Assembly (NCBI RefSeq): GCF_003261575.2
Contig: NZ_CP036175.1
Span: forward strand, 434,001-498,000
DNA from: Klebsiella huaxiensis
GTDB taxonomy: Bacteria; Pseudomonadota; Gammaproteobacteria; Enterobacterales; Enterobacteriaceae
Direction of reading: 5' to 3'
DNA: 64,000 nt
Position 1 is the first letter of the stretch. Every line of letters starts with the position of its first letter. The position numbers were made by a program, and so were the translations under genes. The notes beneath the pieces are model-generated. The model did not search any database. It was given only the letters and a program-made list of their open reading frames with translations, and was not told the DNA's origin. Below are positions 53,270-62,643 of the stretch, one piece after another.

Positions 53270-55828
53270 TCAGAACAGTTCGTGGGTTTCGCCGCCGCCA
53301 TCGGTGATGGTGGTGCCGACTTCATGAACCGCCTGCTGGGTGGGCTGGGTGCCTTCGATAAAGTACTCAGCGCGGCTGTTACCTCCGCTGGCCAACTGGC
53401 CGGTGCTGCGGTCGATATTCACCGTGATGATGCCCGGCGGCGGCGTTAACGGCTCCTCCGGTACGCCTTCCAGAACCTTTTTCATAAAATCATCCCAGGC
53501 CGGCTGGGCGCTTTTGGCTCCACCCTCGTAGCCAGAAATCTGATCTTTGATTGCGCCTGAGGCGGTTGTACGACCCAGATCGCGGCGGTGGTCATCAAAG
53601 CCAATCCATACCGACGTCACCACGCCAGGGCCATAGCCGGAGAACCACGCATCTTTCGAGCTGTTGGTGGTCCCTGTCTTACCGCCGATATCGTGACGTT
53701 GCAGGTCGCGACCCGCACGCCAGCCGGTGCCCATCCAGCCGGGTTCGCCGAAAATATTGGTGTTAAGGGCGCTCTTGATCAGGAAGGCCAACGGCGTATT
53801 GATCACGTGCGGCGCATACTCAGGAGCGCCACTCTGCGCGACCAGTGACTGGTTGGCCTGCTCAAGCTGTGGCTGCGGCGGAACGCTGGCGTTTTGCGGT
53901 TCCTGAGAGGTGGCAACGTCCTCGACGTCTTTATTTTCCAGCACGTCTGATTTTGGTGTATCACCGTAAATCACTGGCGAATTGCACTGCGGGCAGGCAA
54001 TTTTCGGTCGTTCTTCGAAAATGACGCCGCCCTGATCGTTCTCAATTTTACTGATGAAATACGGGCTAACCAGGAAACCTCCGTTCGCCATCACCGAATA
54101 ACCGCGAGCGACCTGTAACGGTGTGAAAGACGCTGAACCCAGCGCCAGTGATTCGGTTCGCACGATGTTCTGTGCCGGGAAGCCGAAGCGCTGGAGGTAC
54201 TCTGCGGCGTAGTCCACGCCCATGGCACGCATGGCGCGAACCATGACGACGTTCTTCGATTGACCCAGCCCCTGGCGTAAACGGATAGGACCAGCATATT
54301 GCGGAGGTGAGTTTTTCGGCCGCCAGTCAGAGCCAGAACCCGCATCCCAACGGGAAATAGGCACATCATTAAGCATGCTCGCCAGCGTTAAGCCTTTATC
54401 CATCGCTGCAGTATAGAGGAACGGCTTAATGTTAGAACCGACCTGGCGTAAGGCCTGAGTCGCACGGTTGAACTTACTTTGGTTGAAATCAAAACCACCG
54501 ACCAGCGCAATAATCGCGCCGTTTTGCGGGTTGATGGATACCAGCGCCGAGTTCACATCCGGTACCTGAGACAGCCACCAGTCGCTGCCAACCTGGCGGA
54601 CCCAAATTTGTTGCCCGGTTTGCAGGACATCGGTCACTTTGCGCGGTGTAGCGCCTTGCTGAGTATCAGAAACAAACCGACGCGCCCAGCGAACCCCTGA
54701 CATATTCAGCGATACCGATGTTCCGTTGCTCAACAGAGCAACGGCCTCCTGCGGATTTGCCGAAGTGATTACCGCCGGGGAGAGAGGGCCAGAGCCCGGT
54801 ATCTTTTTCAGCGCAGCAATGATTTTCTGGTTATCCCATGGCGTTTCACCCACTTTCCACAATACGCTGGCCGGGCCGCGATAGCCGTGGCGCATATCGT
54901 AATCCAGAACGTTGTTACGTACCGCCTGTTGGGCAGACTGCTGGTTTTTCCGGGTGATGGTGGTGTAGACACGATAACCATCTTCATAAGCCAGTTCGCC
55001 GTAGCGATTGACCATTTCCTGACGCACCATTTCGCTGAGGTAGGGGGCTGAGAAGGCGATTTCCGGCGCATGATAGCGTGCGTCGATAGCCTGGCTGCGC
55101 GCCTGATCGTACTGCGACTGCGTGATGTAGCCTTCACTCAGCATACGCGACAGAACGACGTTACGGCGGGCGGTGGCGCGGTCCATGGAGTAGAGCGGGT
55201 TAAAGGTTGAAGGAGCTTTCGGCAAACCCGCAATCACTGCCATCTCGCTCAGAGTGAGCTGATCGACGGATTTACCAAAATAAACCTGCGCGGCTGCGCC
55301 GACGCCATAGGCGCGGTAGCCGAGATAGATTTTATTCAGGTACAGCTCAAGAATTTCGTCTTTATTGAGCAACTGTTCGATGCGGATTGCGAGAAAGACC
55401 TCTTTGACCTTACGTATCAGCGTCTTTTCTGGACTCAGGAAGAAGTTACGCGCCAGTTGCTGAGTGATGGTGCTGGCACCCTGTGAGGCGTGACCGGAGA
55501 ACATGGCGACGCTGGCGGCGCGGAAAATACCGACCGGATCAACGCCATGATGCTCATAAAATCGGCTGTCTTCAGTGGCGATAAACGCTTTTATTAGCTC
55601 AGGTGGTATTTGCTGCAAGGTGACAGGGATACGGCGTTTCTCGCCATATTGCGCAATCAGCTCGCCATCCGCACTGTAAACCTGCATCGGGATTTGCAGA
55701 CGCACATCCTTCAGGGTAGCGACGTCAGGAAGCTGCGGCTCTATATATTTATAGAGACCAAAAATCGAGCCTGCTCCCAGCAGTACGCAACAGACTGCAA
55801 GGATGAAAAGATACTTTACGAACTTCAC
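53270..55828 (-). CDS. mrcA: Penicillin-binding protein 1a
   Basis: Class A PBP polymerising and cross-linking peptidoglycan at the inner membrane. 852 residues (E. coli 850): membrane anchor at 7-25, transglycosylase domain with EDSRFYEHHGVDPVGIFRA (catalytic Glu) and GASTITQQLARNFFLSPEKT, and an OB-type insert. The transpeptidase domain has GSNIKPFLYTAAMD (SxxK Ser near 474), SKN (QSKNVVM) and KTGTT (GGKTGTTNSSKDAW). It is divergent from hofM. Confidence 0.97.
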   Translation of the reverse strand: MKFVKYLFILAVCCVLLGAGSIFGLYKYIEPQLPDVATLKDVRLQIPMQVYSADGELIAQYGEKRRIPVTLQQIPPELIKAFIATEDSRFYEHHGVDPVGIFRAASVAMFSGHASQGASTITQQLARNFFLSPEKTLIRKVKEVFLAIRIEQLLNKDEILELYLNKIYLGYRAYGVGAAAQVYFGKSVDQLTLSEMAVIAGLPKAPSTFNPLYSMDRATARRNVVLSRMLSEGYITQSQYDQARSQAIDARYHAPEIAFSAPYLSEMVRQEMVNRYGELAYEDGYRVYTTITRKNQQSAQQAVRNNVLDYDMRHGYRGPASVLWKVGETPWDNQKIIAALKKIPGSGPLSPAVITSANPQEAVALLSNGTSVSLNMSGVRWARRFVSDTQQGATPRKVTDVLQTGQQIWVRQVGSDWWLSQVPDVNSALVSINPQNGAIIALVGGFDFNQSKFNRATQALRQVGSNIKPFLYTAAMDKGLTLASMLNDVPISRWDAGSGSDWRPKNSPPQYAGPIRLRQGLGQSKNVVMVRAMRAMGVDYAAEYLQRFGFPAQNIVRTESLALGSASFTPLQVARGYSVMANGGFLVSPYFISKIENDQGGVIFEERPKIACPQCNSPVIYGDTPKSDVLENKDVEDVATSQEPQNASVPPQPQLEQANQSLVAQSGAPEYAPHVINTPLAFLIKSALNTNIFGEPGWMGTGWRAGRDLQRHDIGGKTGTTNSSKDAWFSGYGPGVVTSVWIGFDDHRRDLGRTTASGAIKDQISGYEGGAKSAQPAWDDFMKKVLEGVPEEPLTPPPGIITVNIDRSTGQLASGGNSRAEYFIEGTQPTQQAVHEVGTTITDGGGETHELF

Positions 55829-55945
55829 CGGAGATTTCTCATTTAGTTTTAATTGGGCAGTTTATAAACAAACGCGCAGTAGTATAAAGGCAAGCCTGGT
55901 GCATTGATATAGCGAACCATATTGGCGGATAAGGAGATCGTAGGC

Positions 55946-56731
55946 ATGGCTTTTAGAAACTGGCGCATAGGAATGCATATTCAGCAGGACCGTATTGCCA
56001 TCGTAGCGCTGTTGTTTGAACGCTCCCGCTGGGCACTGCGGCGCTGGTGGATTATTCCCCTGACGCCCGGCACCGTGCGTCAGGGAGTGGTTGTCGACGT
56101 TGAGGCGCTGGCCCGACAGTTGCAAAGCTGGCGGCGCGAGCTGCCAATGCAGCATCAGGTTTGTATTGCGCTCCCGGCGGCGCGCACGTTGCAAAAGCGT
56201 TTGCCGCGTCCTCAGGTCTCGTTAAGAGAAAGCGAACAGGCAACATGGATCAGCAGCGCGATGGCGCAGCAGTTGGAAATGCCAGCTTCCTCATTATGTG
56301 TTGATTATTCGGCTACCGGAACGGGTGATGGCTGGCAGGTAACGGCGGCGCAGCGCTTAGACGTTGACGCGCTGCGTCGCCTTGCGGAGCGACTCAAGTT
56401 AAGAGTCGCCGGAATTGTTCCGGATGCCAGCGTACTCAGCGCCTTTTTTCCCTGGCTACCGGCTGAAACTCATGGACTGGCATGGCGAGATGAATCGACC
56501 TGGCTGTGGGCTACCGCAGATAACTGGGGATGGAATTTATGCAGCGAAACCCCTTCTTTTCCCCGGCTGGTTTCACAGGTTAACGCCGGTGAGTTTCGCC
56601 TCTGTACTTCCGAATCGTTCGACGGGCAAAGCTTTGATGCCTGGAGCGTAATACATCGTCTGCAGCCTCCGCTTCCGCCCTGTGGCGATAGCTTTACGGT
56701 TGCGCTGGGCCTTGCGTTGGGTGCGCGTTAA
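55946..56731 (+). CDS. hofM: HofM, PilM-like protein
   Basis: A 261-residue homologue of PilM, the actin-like cytoplasmic scaffold of type IV pilus/DNA-uptake machines. Matching family parts are LPAARTLQKRLPRPQVSLRESEQATWIS, GIVPDASVLSAFFPWLP and the C-terminal ALGLALGAR. In E. coli hofMNOPQ supports use of DNA as a nutrient. The start at 55946 has AAGGAG 9 bases upstream; an ATG 24 bases earlier has none. The first gene of hofMNOPQ, divergent from mrcA. Confidence 0.9.
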   Translation: MAFRNWRIGMHIQQDRIAIVALLFERSRWALRRWWIIPLTPGTVRQGVVVDVEALARQLQSWRRELPMQHQVCIALPAARTLQKRLPRPQVSLRESEQATWISSAMAQQLEMPASSLCVDYSATGTGDGWQVTAAQRLDVDALRRLAERLKLRVAGIVPDASVLSAFFPWLPAETHGLAWRDESTWLWATADNWGWNLCSETPSFPRLVSQVNAGEFRLCTSESFDGQSFDAWSVIHRLQPPLPPCGDSFTVALGLALGAR

Positions 56732-56733
56732 CG

Positions 56734-57273
56734 ATGAGCCAGATTGTTAACTTTCTTCCCTGGCGTGAAACCCGTCGACGGCAGCGTCTGCGTTCGGGAG
56801 GGTTATTACTCGTCGGGTTCCTGCTTGTTCTGCTTATGGCGTGGTTCGCATCACGAATGAACAGCCGGGTCAGTCACTCGCTTGAGGCGGAGAGAGCGAG
56901 TGCCGAAAGCCAGCTTTATAACGCGTTCCAGCAGCGTGAGCGTGTTATGCGTCAACGATTACAGCAGTACAAACGGCTCCGTCAGCGCCAGCAGCGCCGA
57001 GAGATAACCGCAGCATGGCAGCCAAGATTGCTGGAGGTCGCTGCCCGCTTACCGGAGCAGGCCTGGCTCACCCGTCTGGAATATCGACAAAATGCGCTCA
57101 CGCTTGGCGGGCTGACGTTAAACCTGAAAGCATTAACAACCCTGGAAAAAGCGCTGGAAGGCATTAGCGGCTTTCATCCGGCCAAAGCGGGTGAAACCCA
57201 TCGAGATAGCGAAGGGCGCTGGTTGTTTAGCTTTTCTATGGCGGGAGAGCGCACAGATGCGGGTGAACACTGA
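56734..57273 (+). CDS. hofN: HofN, PilN-like inner-membrane protein
   Basis: A 179-residue PilN homologue: a short cytoplasmic N-terminus with the PilN motif INFLPWR-like IVNFLPWRETRRR that would dock onto PilM/HofM, one membrane segment (about 22-39), then an Arg/Gln-rich coiled coil (60-95) and a small periplasmic domain. Two bases after hofM, and overlapping hofO by 17 bases. Confidence 0.9.
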   Translation: MSQIVNFLPWRETRRRQRLRSGGLLLVGFLLVLLMAWFASRMNSRVSHSLEAERASAESQLYNAFQQRERVMRQRLQQYKRLRQRQQRREITAAWQPRLLEVAARLPEQAWLTRLEYRQNALTLGGLTLNLKALTTLEKALEGISGFHPAKAGETHRDSEGRWLFSFSMAGERTDAGEH

Positions 57274-57682
57274 GAGCTGGCTAACGGACGGCAAAATTCT
57301 GTTAGTGCTGTCCATCGTTTTAGCTCTCATCGTAGGGGCTTTTATGTGGCTACAAACCTCGCCGCCAAAAATACACTCTGGCGGCTCGCTGCGAATACAA
57401 GAACAATGGCGAAAACTGTTGCCGCTACAGGCTGCGCTAAACAGTACCAGAACGGACGAAGCGAAAACCGAAACCTTTACGCCGCTTGATCTGCCAGTCG
57501 TCGGAGCGGTACTTGTATCCTGGCGGCCAGTTGGGCGGGGTGGTGAGATGCTGCTGGAGGTTAACTGGCAATCGGTACCCGCGCTATTTTCCTGGCTGGC
57601 ACGTTGCGGGATGCAGGCTACGGCATTTTCACTGCACCCGGAAAAGCAGACCCTGCAGCTGGAGGCGCAAGATGCAGAGTAA
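57257..57682 (+). CDS. hofO: HofO, PilO-like protein
   Basis: A 141-residue protein with one membrane segment (about 12-33, ILLVLSIVLALIVGAFMWLQ) and a small periplasmic domain, in the PilO position. Sequence divergence from E. coli is high in this operon, so identity rests mostly on order and topology. The start at 57257 has GGGAGAG upstream; it overlaps hofN by 17 bases and hofP by 11. Confidence 0.82.
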   Translation: MRVNTESWLTDGKILLVLSIVLALIVGAFMWLQTSPPKIHSGGSLRIQEQWRKLLPLQAALNSTRTDEAKTETFTPLDLPVVGAVLVSWRPVGRGGEMLLEVNWQSVPALFSWLARCGMQATAFSLHPEKQTLQLEAQDAE

Positions 57683-58079
57683 GTGGTGGAGTTTACTTTT
57701 GCTGCCGCTCTCGCTGATGGCTGGAGGACGCGATCCATTCCAGCCTGCGGTTGATGGCTGTCGAACGGCACAATTGAGCCAATGGCGCTACGGTGGAGCT
57801 ATCAGCGATCCGCAATTGCATATTGGCATTTTGCAGGACAGCGCCGGGAAGTGGCGTCGAGTAAGAGTGGATGAAACGTTGCCGACAAACTGGCGAATCA
57901 CGCTCCTGACGGCGCAGAGAATTGAAATAACTACGGGACCAGGATGTGAACCCGCCCAGTGGGCCTGGCAGCGTGAAGGAATAAAAAATGATGCGATGGA
58001 TAAGCCTGCTGTTTCTGCTGTTGCCACTGATGGTAATGGCGGCAAAAAAAGATCAACCCGTGTCGCTGGTCGTCGATGA
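57672..58079 (+). CDS. hofP: HofP, PilP-like lipoprotein-position protein
   Basis: A 135-residue exported protein: hydrophobic N-terminus (WWSLLLLPLSLMAGG) then RDPFQP, the DPF motif characteristic of PilP/HofP, and LSQWRYGGAISDPQLHIGILQDSAGKWRRVRVDETLPTNWRI. There is no lipobox Cys, as in E. coli HofP. GGAGG lies 6 bases before the ATG. Its last 30 codons overlap the start of hofQ by 92 bases in another frame. Confidence 0.85.
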   Translation: MQSKWWSLLLLPLSLMAGGRDPFQPAVDGCRTAQLSQWRYGGAISDPQLHIGILQDSAGKWRRVRVDETLPTNWRITLLTAQRIEITTGPGCEPAQWAWQREGIKNDAMDKPAVSAVATDGNGGKKRSTRVAGRR

Positions 58080-59229
58080 CGCACCGGTAGCTCAAGTATT
58101 ACAAACTCTGGCGGAACTTAAACAGAAAAACCTGGTAGTGGCACCGGGCGTCAGCGGTACGGTATCGCTACATCTAAAAAATGTCCCCTGGCAACAAGCG
58201 CTGCGTTCCGTAATCGATAGTGCCGGGCTGACGTTAACCCAACAAGGTACGGTGCTGTATGTTCACACCCTTGCCTGGCAAAATGCGCGACAGGTGCAGC
58301 TTGAAGCGGAAAGAGATAAACGTTTACAGAATCTCCCTCTACAGGATCACAGTGTGGCCTTGCGTTATGCTGATGCGGGGGATCTCGCTAAAGCCGGAGA
58401 GAAATTGCTGAGCGCTCGCGGACATCTCACCGTCGATAAACGAACCAATCGTCTGCTAATTCGTGATGATGTCCAGCATATCCCTGTCTTGAAAGCATGG
58501 GCGCTGGAGATGGACTTGCCTGTCGGTCAGGTAGAGCTGGCGGCGCATATTGTCTCAATGAGCGAAACCAGCCTGCGCGAGCTGGGGGTGAAGTGGAACC
58601 TGGCCGAAGCCAGCAGTCCGCCAGGATCGGGTAAATTCACCACCTTAAGCAGCAACCTGGCGGTCGGCGATGTCAGTACGCGAGTGGGATTTAATATCGG
58701 GCGTATTAACGGGCGGCTATTAGAACTGGAGCTTTCCGCTCTTGAGAAAAAGCAGCAGGTACAAATTATCGCCAGTCCACGACTGCTGGCTTCACATATG
58801 CAGCCCGCTAGCATCAAACAGGGGAGCGAGATTCCTTATCAGGTTTCTAGTGGTGAAAGCGGTGCAACTTCCGTTGAGTTTAAAGAGGCAGTGTTGGGGA
58901 TGGAGGTTACGCCGACGGTGCTACAGCAAAATCGGGTGCGTTTAAAACTCAGAATTAGCGAAAACACGCCAGGACAAATTCTTAAACAGGAAAATGGCGA
59001 AGCGCTGGCTATCGATAAACAGGAAATTGAAACGCAGGTCGAAGTGAAAAGCGGTGAGACCCTGGCCTTGGGAGGAATTTTTTCGCAAAAAAATAAATCT
59101 TCTCGCGATGGTATTCCCCTACTTAGCGACATCCCATGGCTTGGGCAATTATTTCGCCGTGACGGCAAAGATAACGAACGACGTGAACTGGTTGTCTTCA
59201 TTACTCCACGTATACTGGCAGTGAATTAA
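57988..59229 (+). CDS. hofQ: HofQ, secretin-family outer-membrane DNA-uptake protein
   Basis: A 413-residue secretin related to ComE/PilQ, expected to form an outer-membrane channel. Signal peptide MMRWISLLFLLLPLMVMA; STN-like N-domains (VDDAPVAQVLQTLAELKQKNLVVAPGVSGTVSLHLKNVPW); secretin core with ASPRLLASHMQPASIKQGSEIPYQVSSGESGATSVEFKEAVLGMEVTP and LALGGIFSQKN. AAGGA 7 bases before the first ATG supports 57988; the second ATG gives the E. coli length. It overlaps hofP by 92 bases. Last gene of hofMNOPQ, upstream of aroK. Confidence 0.93.
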   Translation: MMRWISLLFLLLPLMVMAAKKDQPVSLVVDDAPVAQVLQTLAELKQKNLVVAPGVSGTVSLHLKNVPWQQALRSVIDSAGLTLTQQGTVLYVHTLAWQNARQVQLEAERDKRLQNLPLQDHSVALRYADAGDLAKAGEKLLSARGHLTVDKRTNRLLIRDDVQHIPVLKAWALEMDLPVGQVELAAHIVSMSETSLRELGVKWNLAEASSPPGSGKFTTLSSNLAVGDVSTRVGFNIGRINGRLLELELSALEKKQQVQIIASPRLLASHMQPASIKQGSEIPYQVSSGESGATSVEFKEAVLGMEVTPTVLQQNRVRLKLRISENTPGQILKQENGEALAIDKQEIETQVEVKSGETLALGGIFSQKNKSSRDGIPLLSDIPWLGQLFRRDGKDNERRELVVFITPRILAVN

Positions 59230-59499
59230 GCGGTTTTTTCATGCTAAACACATTTCAGGTGTTTGACGTGAGGACGGATTTAGCATACAAGGGGTACCGA
59301 TTTGAGAGTCGGGTACGACATCAATCCTCCCTTATATTGTCCGGTGATTTATTCTGTTGCCAAACCAGCCGGAGTATTGAGATAATTTTCAGTCTGACTC
59401 TCGCTCTATTGCATATGAGGTTTCAGTTCATGTCCTGCTGCGTTGGATCTTTGCGAAGCGGGTTTATCATTAACGAATAGTCTTAGTAGTACCAAAAAA

Positions 59500-60021
59500 A
59501 TGGCAGAGAAACGCAATATCTTTCTGGTTGGGCCTATGGGTGCCGGCAAAAGCACTATTGGGCGCCAGTTAGCCCAACAGCTCAACATGGAATTTTACGA
59601 TTCTGATCAAGAAATTGAGAAACGCACTGGCGCTGATGTGGGTTGGGTCTTTGATGTAGAAGGCGAAGACGGCTTCCGCGATCGTGAAGAAAAAATCATC
59701 AATGAGTTGACGGAAAAACAGGGAATTGTGCTGGCGACTGGCGGCGGCTCTGTAAAATCCCGTGAAACGCGTAACCGTCTCTCCGCCCGCGGCGTGGTGG
59801 TCTACCTGGAAACAACTATCGAAAAGCAGCTTGCCCGTACACAGCGCGATAAAAAGCGTCCTTTATTACAAGTTGATGCGCCGCCTCGCGAAGTTCTTGA
59901 AGCGTTGGCAGATGAACGCAATCCGCTGTATGAAGAGATTGCTGATGTCACTATCCGCACCGACGATCAAAGCGCAAAAGTGGTAGCAAACCAGATTATT
60001 CATATGCTGGAAAGCAACTGA
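59500..60021 (+). CDS. aroK: Shikimate kinase I
   Basis: Phosphorylates shikimate at O3 in the pathway to aromatic amino acids. The 173 residues match E. coli AroK: P-loop GPMGAGKSTIGRQL, shikimate-binding DSDQEIEKR, ATGGGSVKS and the lid RDKKRPLL. The start at 59500 (MAEKRNIFLVG) is that of E. coli; an in-frame ATG 57 bases earlier is not conserved. aroB follows by 54 bases. Confidence 0.97.
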   Translation: MAEKRNIFLVGPMGAGKSTIGRQLAQQLNMEFYDSDQEIEKRTGADVGWVFDVEGEDGFRDREEKIINELTEKQGIVLATGGGSVKSRETRNRLSARGVVVYLETTIEKQLARTQRDKKRPLLQVDAPPREVLEALADERNPLYEEIADVTIRTDDQSAKVVANQIIHMLESN

Positions 60022-60075
60022 TTCTGGCTTAATAAAGTGCGTCAGAGTAAAAGCAACTGAGGTGGACGTCGCGTT

Positions 60076-61170
60076 ATGGAGAGGCTTACTGTAACCCTCG
60101 GGGAACGTAGTTACCCGATTACCATCGCGGCTGGTTTGTTTAACGATCCAGCTTCCTTCCAGCCACTGCAATCAGGCGACCAGGTTATGCTGGTCACCAA
60201 TGAAACGCTGGCGCCGCTTTATCTGGATACCGTTCGTTCCGTACTGGAGCAAGCGGGAGTAAAAGTCGACAGCGTGATTCTTCCCGACGGTGAGCAGTAT
60301 AAAAGCCTGGCGGTGATGGATACTGTTTTTACCGCTCTGTTGCAAAAACCACACGGCCGCGACACGACGTTAGTGGCGCTCGGCGGTGGGGTGATCGGTG
60401 ATTTAACTGGATTTGCCGCGGCCAGCTATCAGCGTGGCGTGCGATTTATCCAGGTCCCTACTACGCTGTTGTCGCAGGTTGATTCCTCCGTTGGCGGCAA
60501 AACGGCTGTAAACCATCCTCTCGGTAAAAATATGATTGGCGCCTTCTGGCAGCCAGTTTCTGTCGTTGTCGATCTCAACTGTCTCAAGACACTACCGACG
60601 CGCGAACTGTCCTCCGGTCTGGCTGAAGTCATAAAGTACGGCATTATCCTCGATGGCGAATTCTTCGATTGGCTGGAAAACAACATTGATGCGCTGATGG
60701 CGCTGGATGAAAAAGCGATGGCGTACTGTATCCGTCGTTGTTGTGAGCTGAAAGCTGAAGTAGTCGCGGCCGACGAGCGCGAAACCGGGTTACGTGCTTT
60801 ACTCAATCTTGGACATACTTTTGGTCATGCGATCGAAGCTGAAATGGGCTACGGTAACTGGCTGCATGGTGAAGCTGTGGCTGCCGGTATGGTGATGGCG
60901 GCGCATGTGTCCGAGCGTTTAGGGCAGTTCAGCGCACAGGATACGCAGCGAGTTATTCGCTTGTTGCAGCGTGCTGGTTTACCGGTGCATGGGCCGCTGG
61001 AGATGGCGGCAGACGCCTATTTGCCTCACATGATGCGTGATAAAAAGGTACTGGCTGGCGAGATGCGGCTGGTGCTACCGCTCGCAATAGGGAAAAGCGA
61101 GATACGTGGCGGAGTGCCGCATGATGTTGTTCTTGACGCAATTGCTGATACCCAGCAGGCGCAACAATAA
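60076..61170 (+). CDS. aroB: 3-dehydroquinate synthase
   Basis: NAD- and Zn-dependent enzyme making 3-dehydroquinate from DAHP, second step of the shikimate pathway. 364 residues. NAD binding LVALGGGVIGDLTGFAAASYQRG and QVPTTLLSQVDSSVGGKTAVNHP; zinc ligands in GLAEVIKYG (Glu), LNLGHTFGHAIEA and NWLHGEAVAAGM (His). Downstream genes damX, dam and rpe follow in the E. coli order. Confidence 0.97.
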   Translation: MERLTVTLGERSYPITIAAGLFNDPASFQPLQSGDQVMLVTNETLAPLYLDTVRSVLEQAGVKVDSVILPDGEQYKSLAVMDTVFTALLQKPHGRDTTLVALGGGVIGDLTGFAAASYQRGVRFIQVPTTLLSQVDSSVGGKTAVNHPLGKNMIGAFWQPVSVVVDLNCLKTLPTRELSSGLAEVIKYGIILDGEFFDWLENNIDALMALDEKAMAYCIRRCCELKAEVVAADERETGLRALLNLGHTFGHAIEAEMGYGNWLHGEAVAAGMVMAAHVSERLGQFSAQDTQRVIRLLQRAGLPVHGPLEMAADAYLPHMMRDKKVLAGEMRLVLPLAIGKSEIRGGVPHDVVLDAIADTQQAQQ

Positions 61171-61254
61171 GAAGGTCTGGCCGCGTTCGCGCGGCGTTAT
61201 CATTTCAGGTGACATGCAATAGTCGTGAGCATAAGCCTTTTAGTGGGGTGTTAA

Positions 61255-62565
61255 ATGGATGAATTAAAACCAGAAGACGATATGAAAGCCGATCGCAACG
61301 ATCGTCGTGCTGGTCGTTCCCGTCAGTCTTCTGAGCGCGATGCCGATCCGCAAATCAATTTTGATGATGTCGATCTTGATGATGCTGACGATGGTCGCCC
61401 GACGCGCGGTAGCAAAGCACGCCGTGAGCGCGATGAAGAACAATATGAAGAACAATATGAAGATGACGTAGAGTCTGACGAAGACGATGCCGAAGAGCGT
61501 CAGGTTGAACGTCGTCCGCGTAAACGTAAGAAGGCGCCGGCCAAACCTGCTTCCCGTCAGTACATCATGATGGGTGTAGGGATCCTCGTCCTTCTCCTGC
61601 TGATTGTTGGCGTCGGATCTGCGCTGAAATCACCTTCCTCTTCATCTGGTGAGCAAACGGCTTCCGGTGAGAAGAGCGTTAGCTTATCCGGCGATCAGGA
61701 TAATAATGCCCAGCCGACAGCTCAGGATTCATCAGCGACGAATAATTCACAGCCGCAGGATGTCTCTTTGCCGCCAATTGCCTCTAACCCGACTCAGGGT
61801 CAAGCAGCTGCTGAGCCGCAGGGACAGCAACGTGTTGAAGTTCAGGGTGACCTGAACAATGCGCTGACTCAGCAGCAGGGCCAGATTGATAGTGCCGTGG
61901 CGAATTCCACTCTGCCAACTGAACCAGCTACCGTTGCTCCGCTTCGTAATGGTGCTGCCCCGCGCCAGGCGACAACGGAACGTCAGACGGCGGCGACACC
62001 CACACCGCGTCCAGCTGAGCGTAAGCATACGGTTATCGAACCAAAACCGCAGGCCACCGCGAAAACGACTGCCGAGCCTAAACCGACTCCAGTCCAGCCG
62101 AAGCGTGTAGAAAGCGTTGCGACTACGGCTCCGGCGAAAGCGACACCAGCTCAGCCGACGAAACCTGTTGCAACTGCACAGACTAAACCGGCGCAGTCAA
62201 CGGCTACTACTACCACGCCTGCCGCGACTGCTACGGCAACCGCAGCTCCGGCAGCGACTGCTGCTGCGAGTAAAAGCACTGGTGATGTTGGCTCTATGAA
62301 GTCCGCGCCATCTGGGCACTACACGTTGCAGCTCAGCAGCTCCTCTAACTACAACAACCTCAACAGTTGGGCGAAGAAAGAGAAGTTGGAAAAATATGTT
62401 GTCTATGAGACTACGCGTAACGGCCAACCCTGGTATGTTCTGGTGAGCGGTATTTATGCTTCGAAAGATGAAGCTAAACGCGCTGTTGCGACTCTGCCGG
62501 CAGATGTACAGGCGAAAAACCCGTGGGCAAAACCGCTGCATCAGGTCCAGTCTGACCTGAAATAA
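61255..62565 (+). CDS. damX: DamX, SPOR-domain cell-division protein
   Basis: A bitopic inner-membrane protein at the division septum. 436 residues: acidic, highly charged cytoplasmic N-terminus (DDVDLDDADDGRP, with tandem EEQYEEQYED), a membrane segment at about 103-122 (YIMMGVGILVLLLLIVGVGSAL), a long low-complexity Gln/Thr/Ala/Pro-rich periplasmic linker, and a C-terminal SPOR domain (HYTLQLSSSSNYNNLNSWAKKEKL to the end) that binds denuded glycan strands. The linker differs in length from E. coli DamX (428). Confidence 0.95.
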   Translation: MDELKPEDDMKADRNDRRAGRSRQSSERDADPQINFDDVDLDDADDGRPTRGSKARRERDEEQYEEQYEDDVESDEDDAEERQVERRPRKRKKAPAKPASRQYIMMGVGILVLLLLIVGVGSALKSPSSSSGEQTASGEKSVSLSGDQDNNAQPTAQDSSATNNSQPQDVSLPPIASNPTQGQAAAEPQGQQRVEVQGDLNNALTQQQGQIDSAVANSTLPTEPATVAPLRNGAAPRQATTERQTAATPTPRPAERKHTVIEPKPQATAKTTAEPKPTPVQPKRVESVATTAPAKATPAQPTKPVATAQTKPAQSTATTTTPAATATATAAPAATAAASKSTGDVGSMKSAPSGHYTLQLSSSSNYNNLNSWAKKEKLEKYVVYETTRNGQPWYVLVSGIYASKDEAKRAVATLPADVQAKNPWAKPLHQVQSDLK

Positions 62566-62643
62566 TGCTGCTGTGTAGTCTGAAGCGCTGGATGCTGTCG
62601 GAGCTTTCTCCACAGCCGGAGAATGTGTAATTAGTTAGGCAGC

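Noticed and set aside
61860..62280. Repetitive DNA with CAG/ACT/GCG-rich codons
   Set aside because: It encodes the low-complexity periplasmic linker of DamX; it is not a separate repeat element or CRISPR array.
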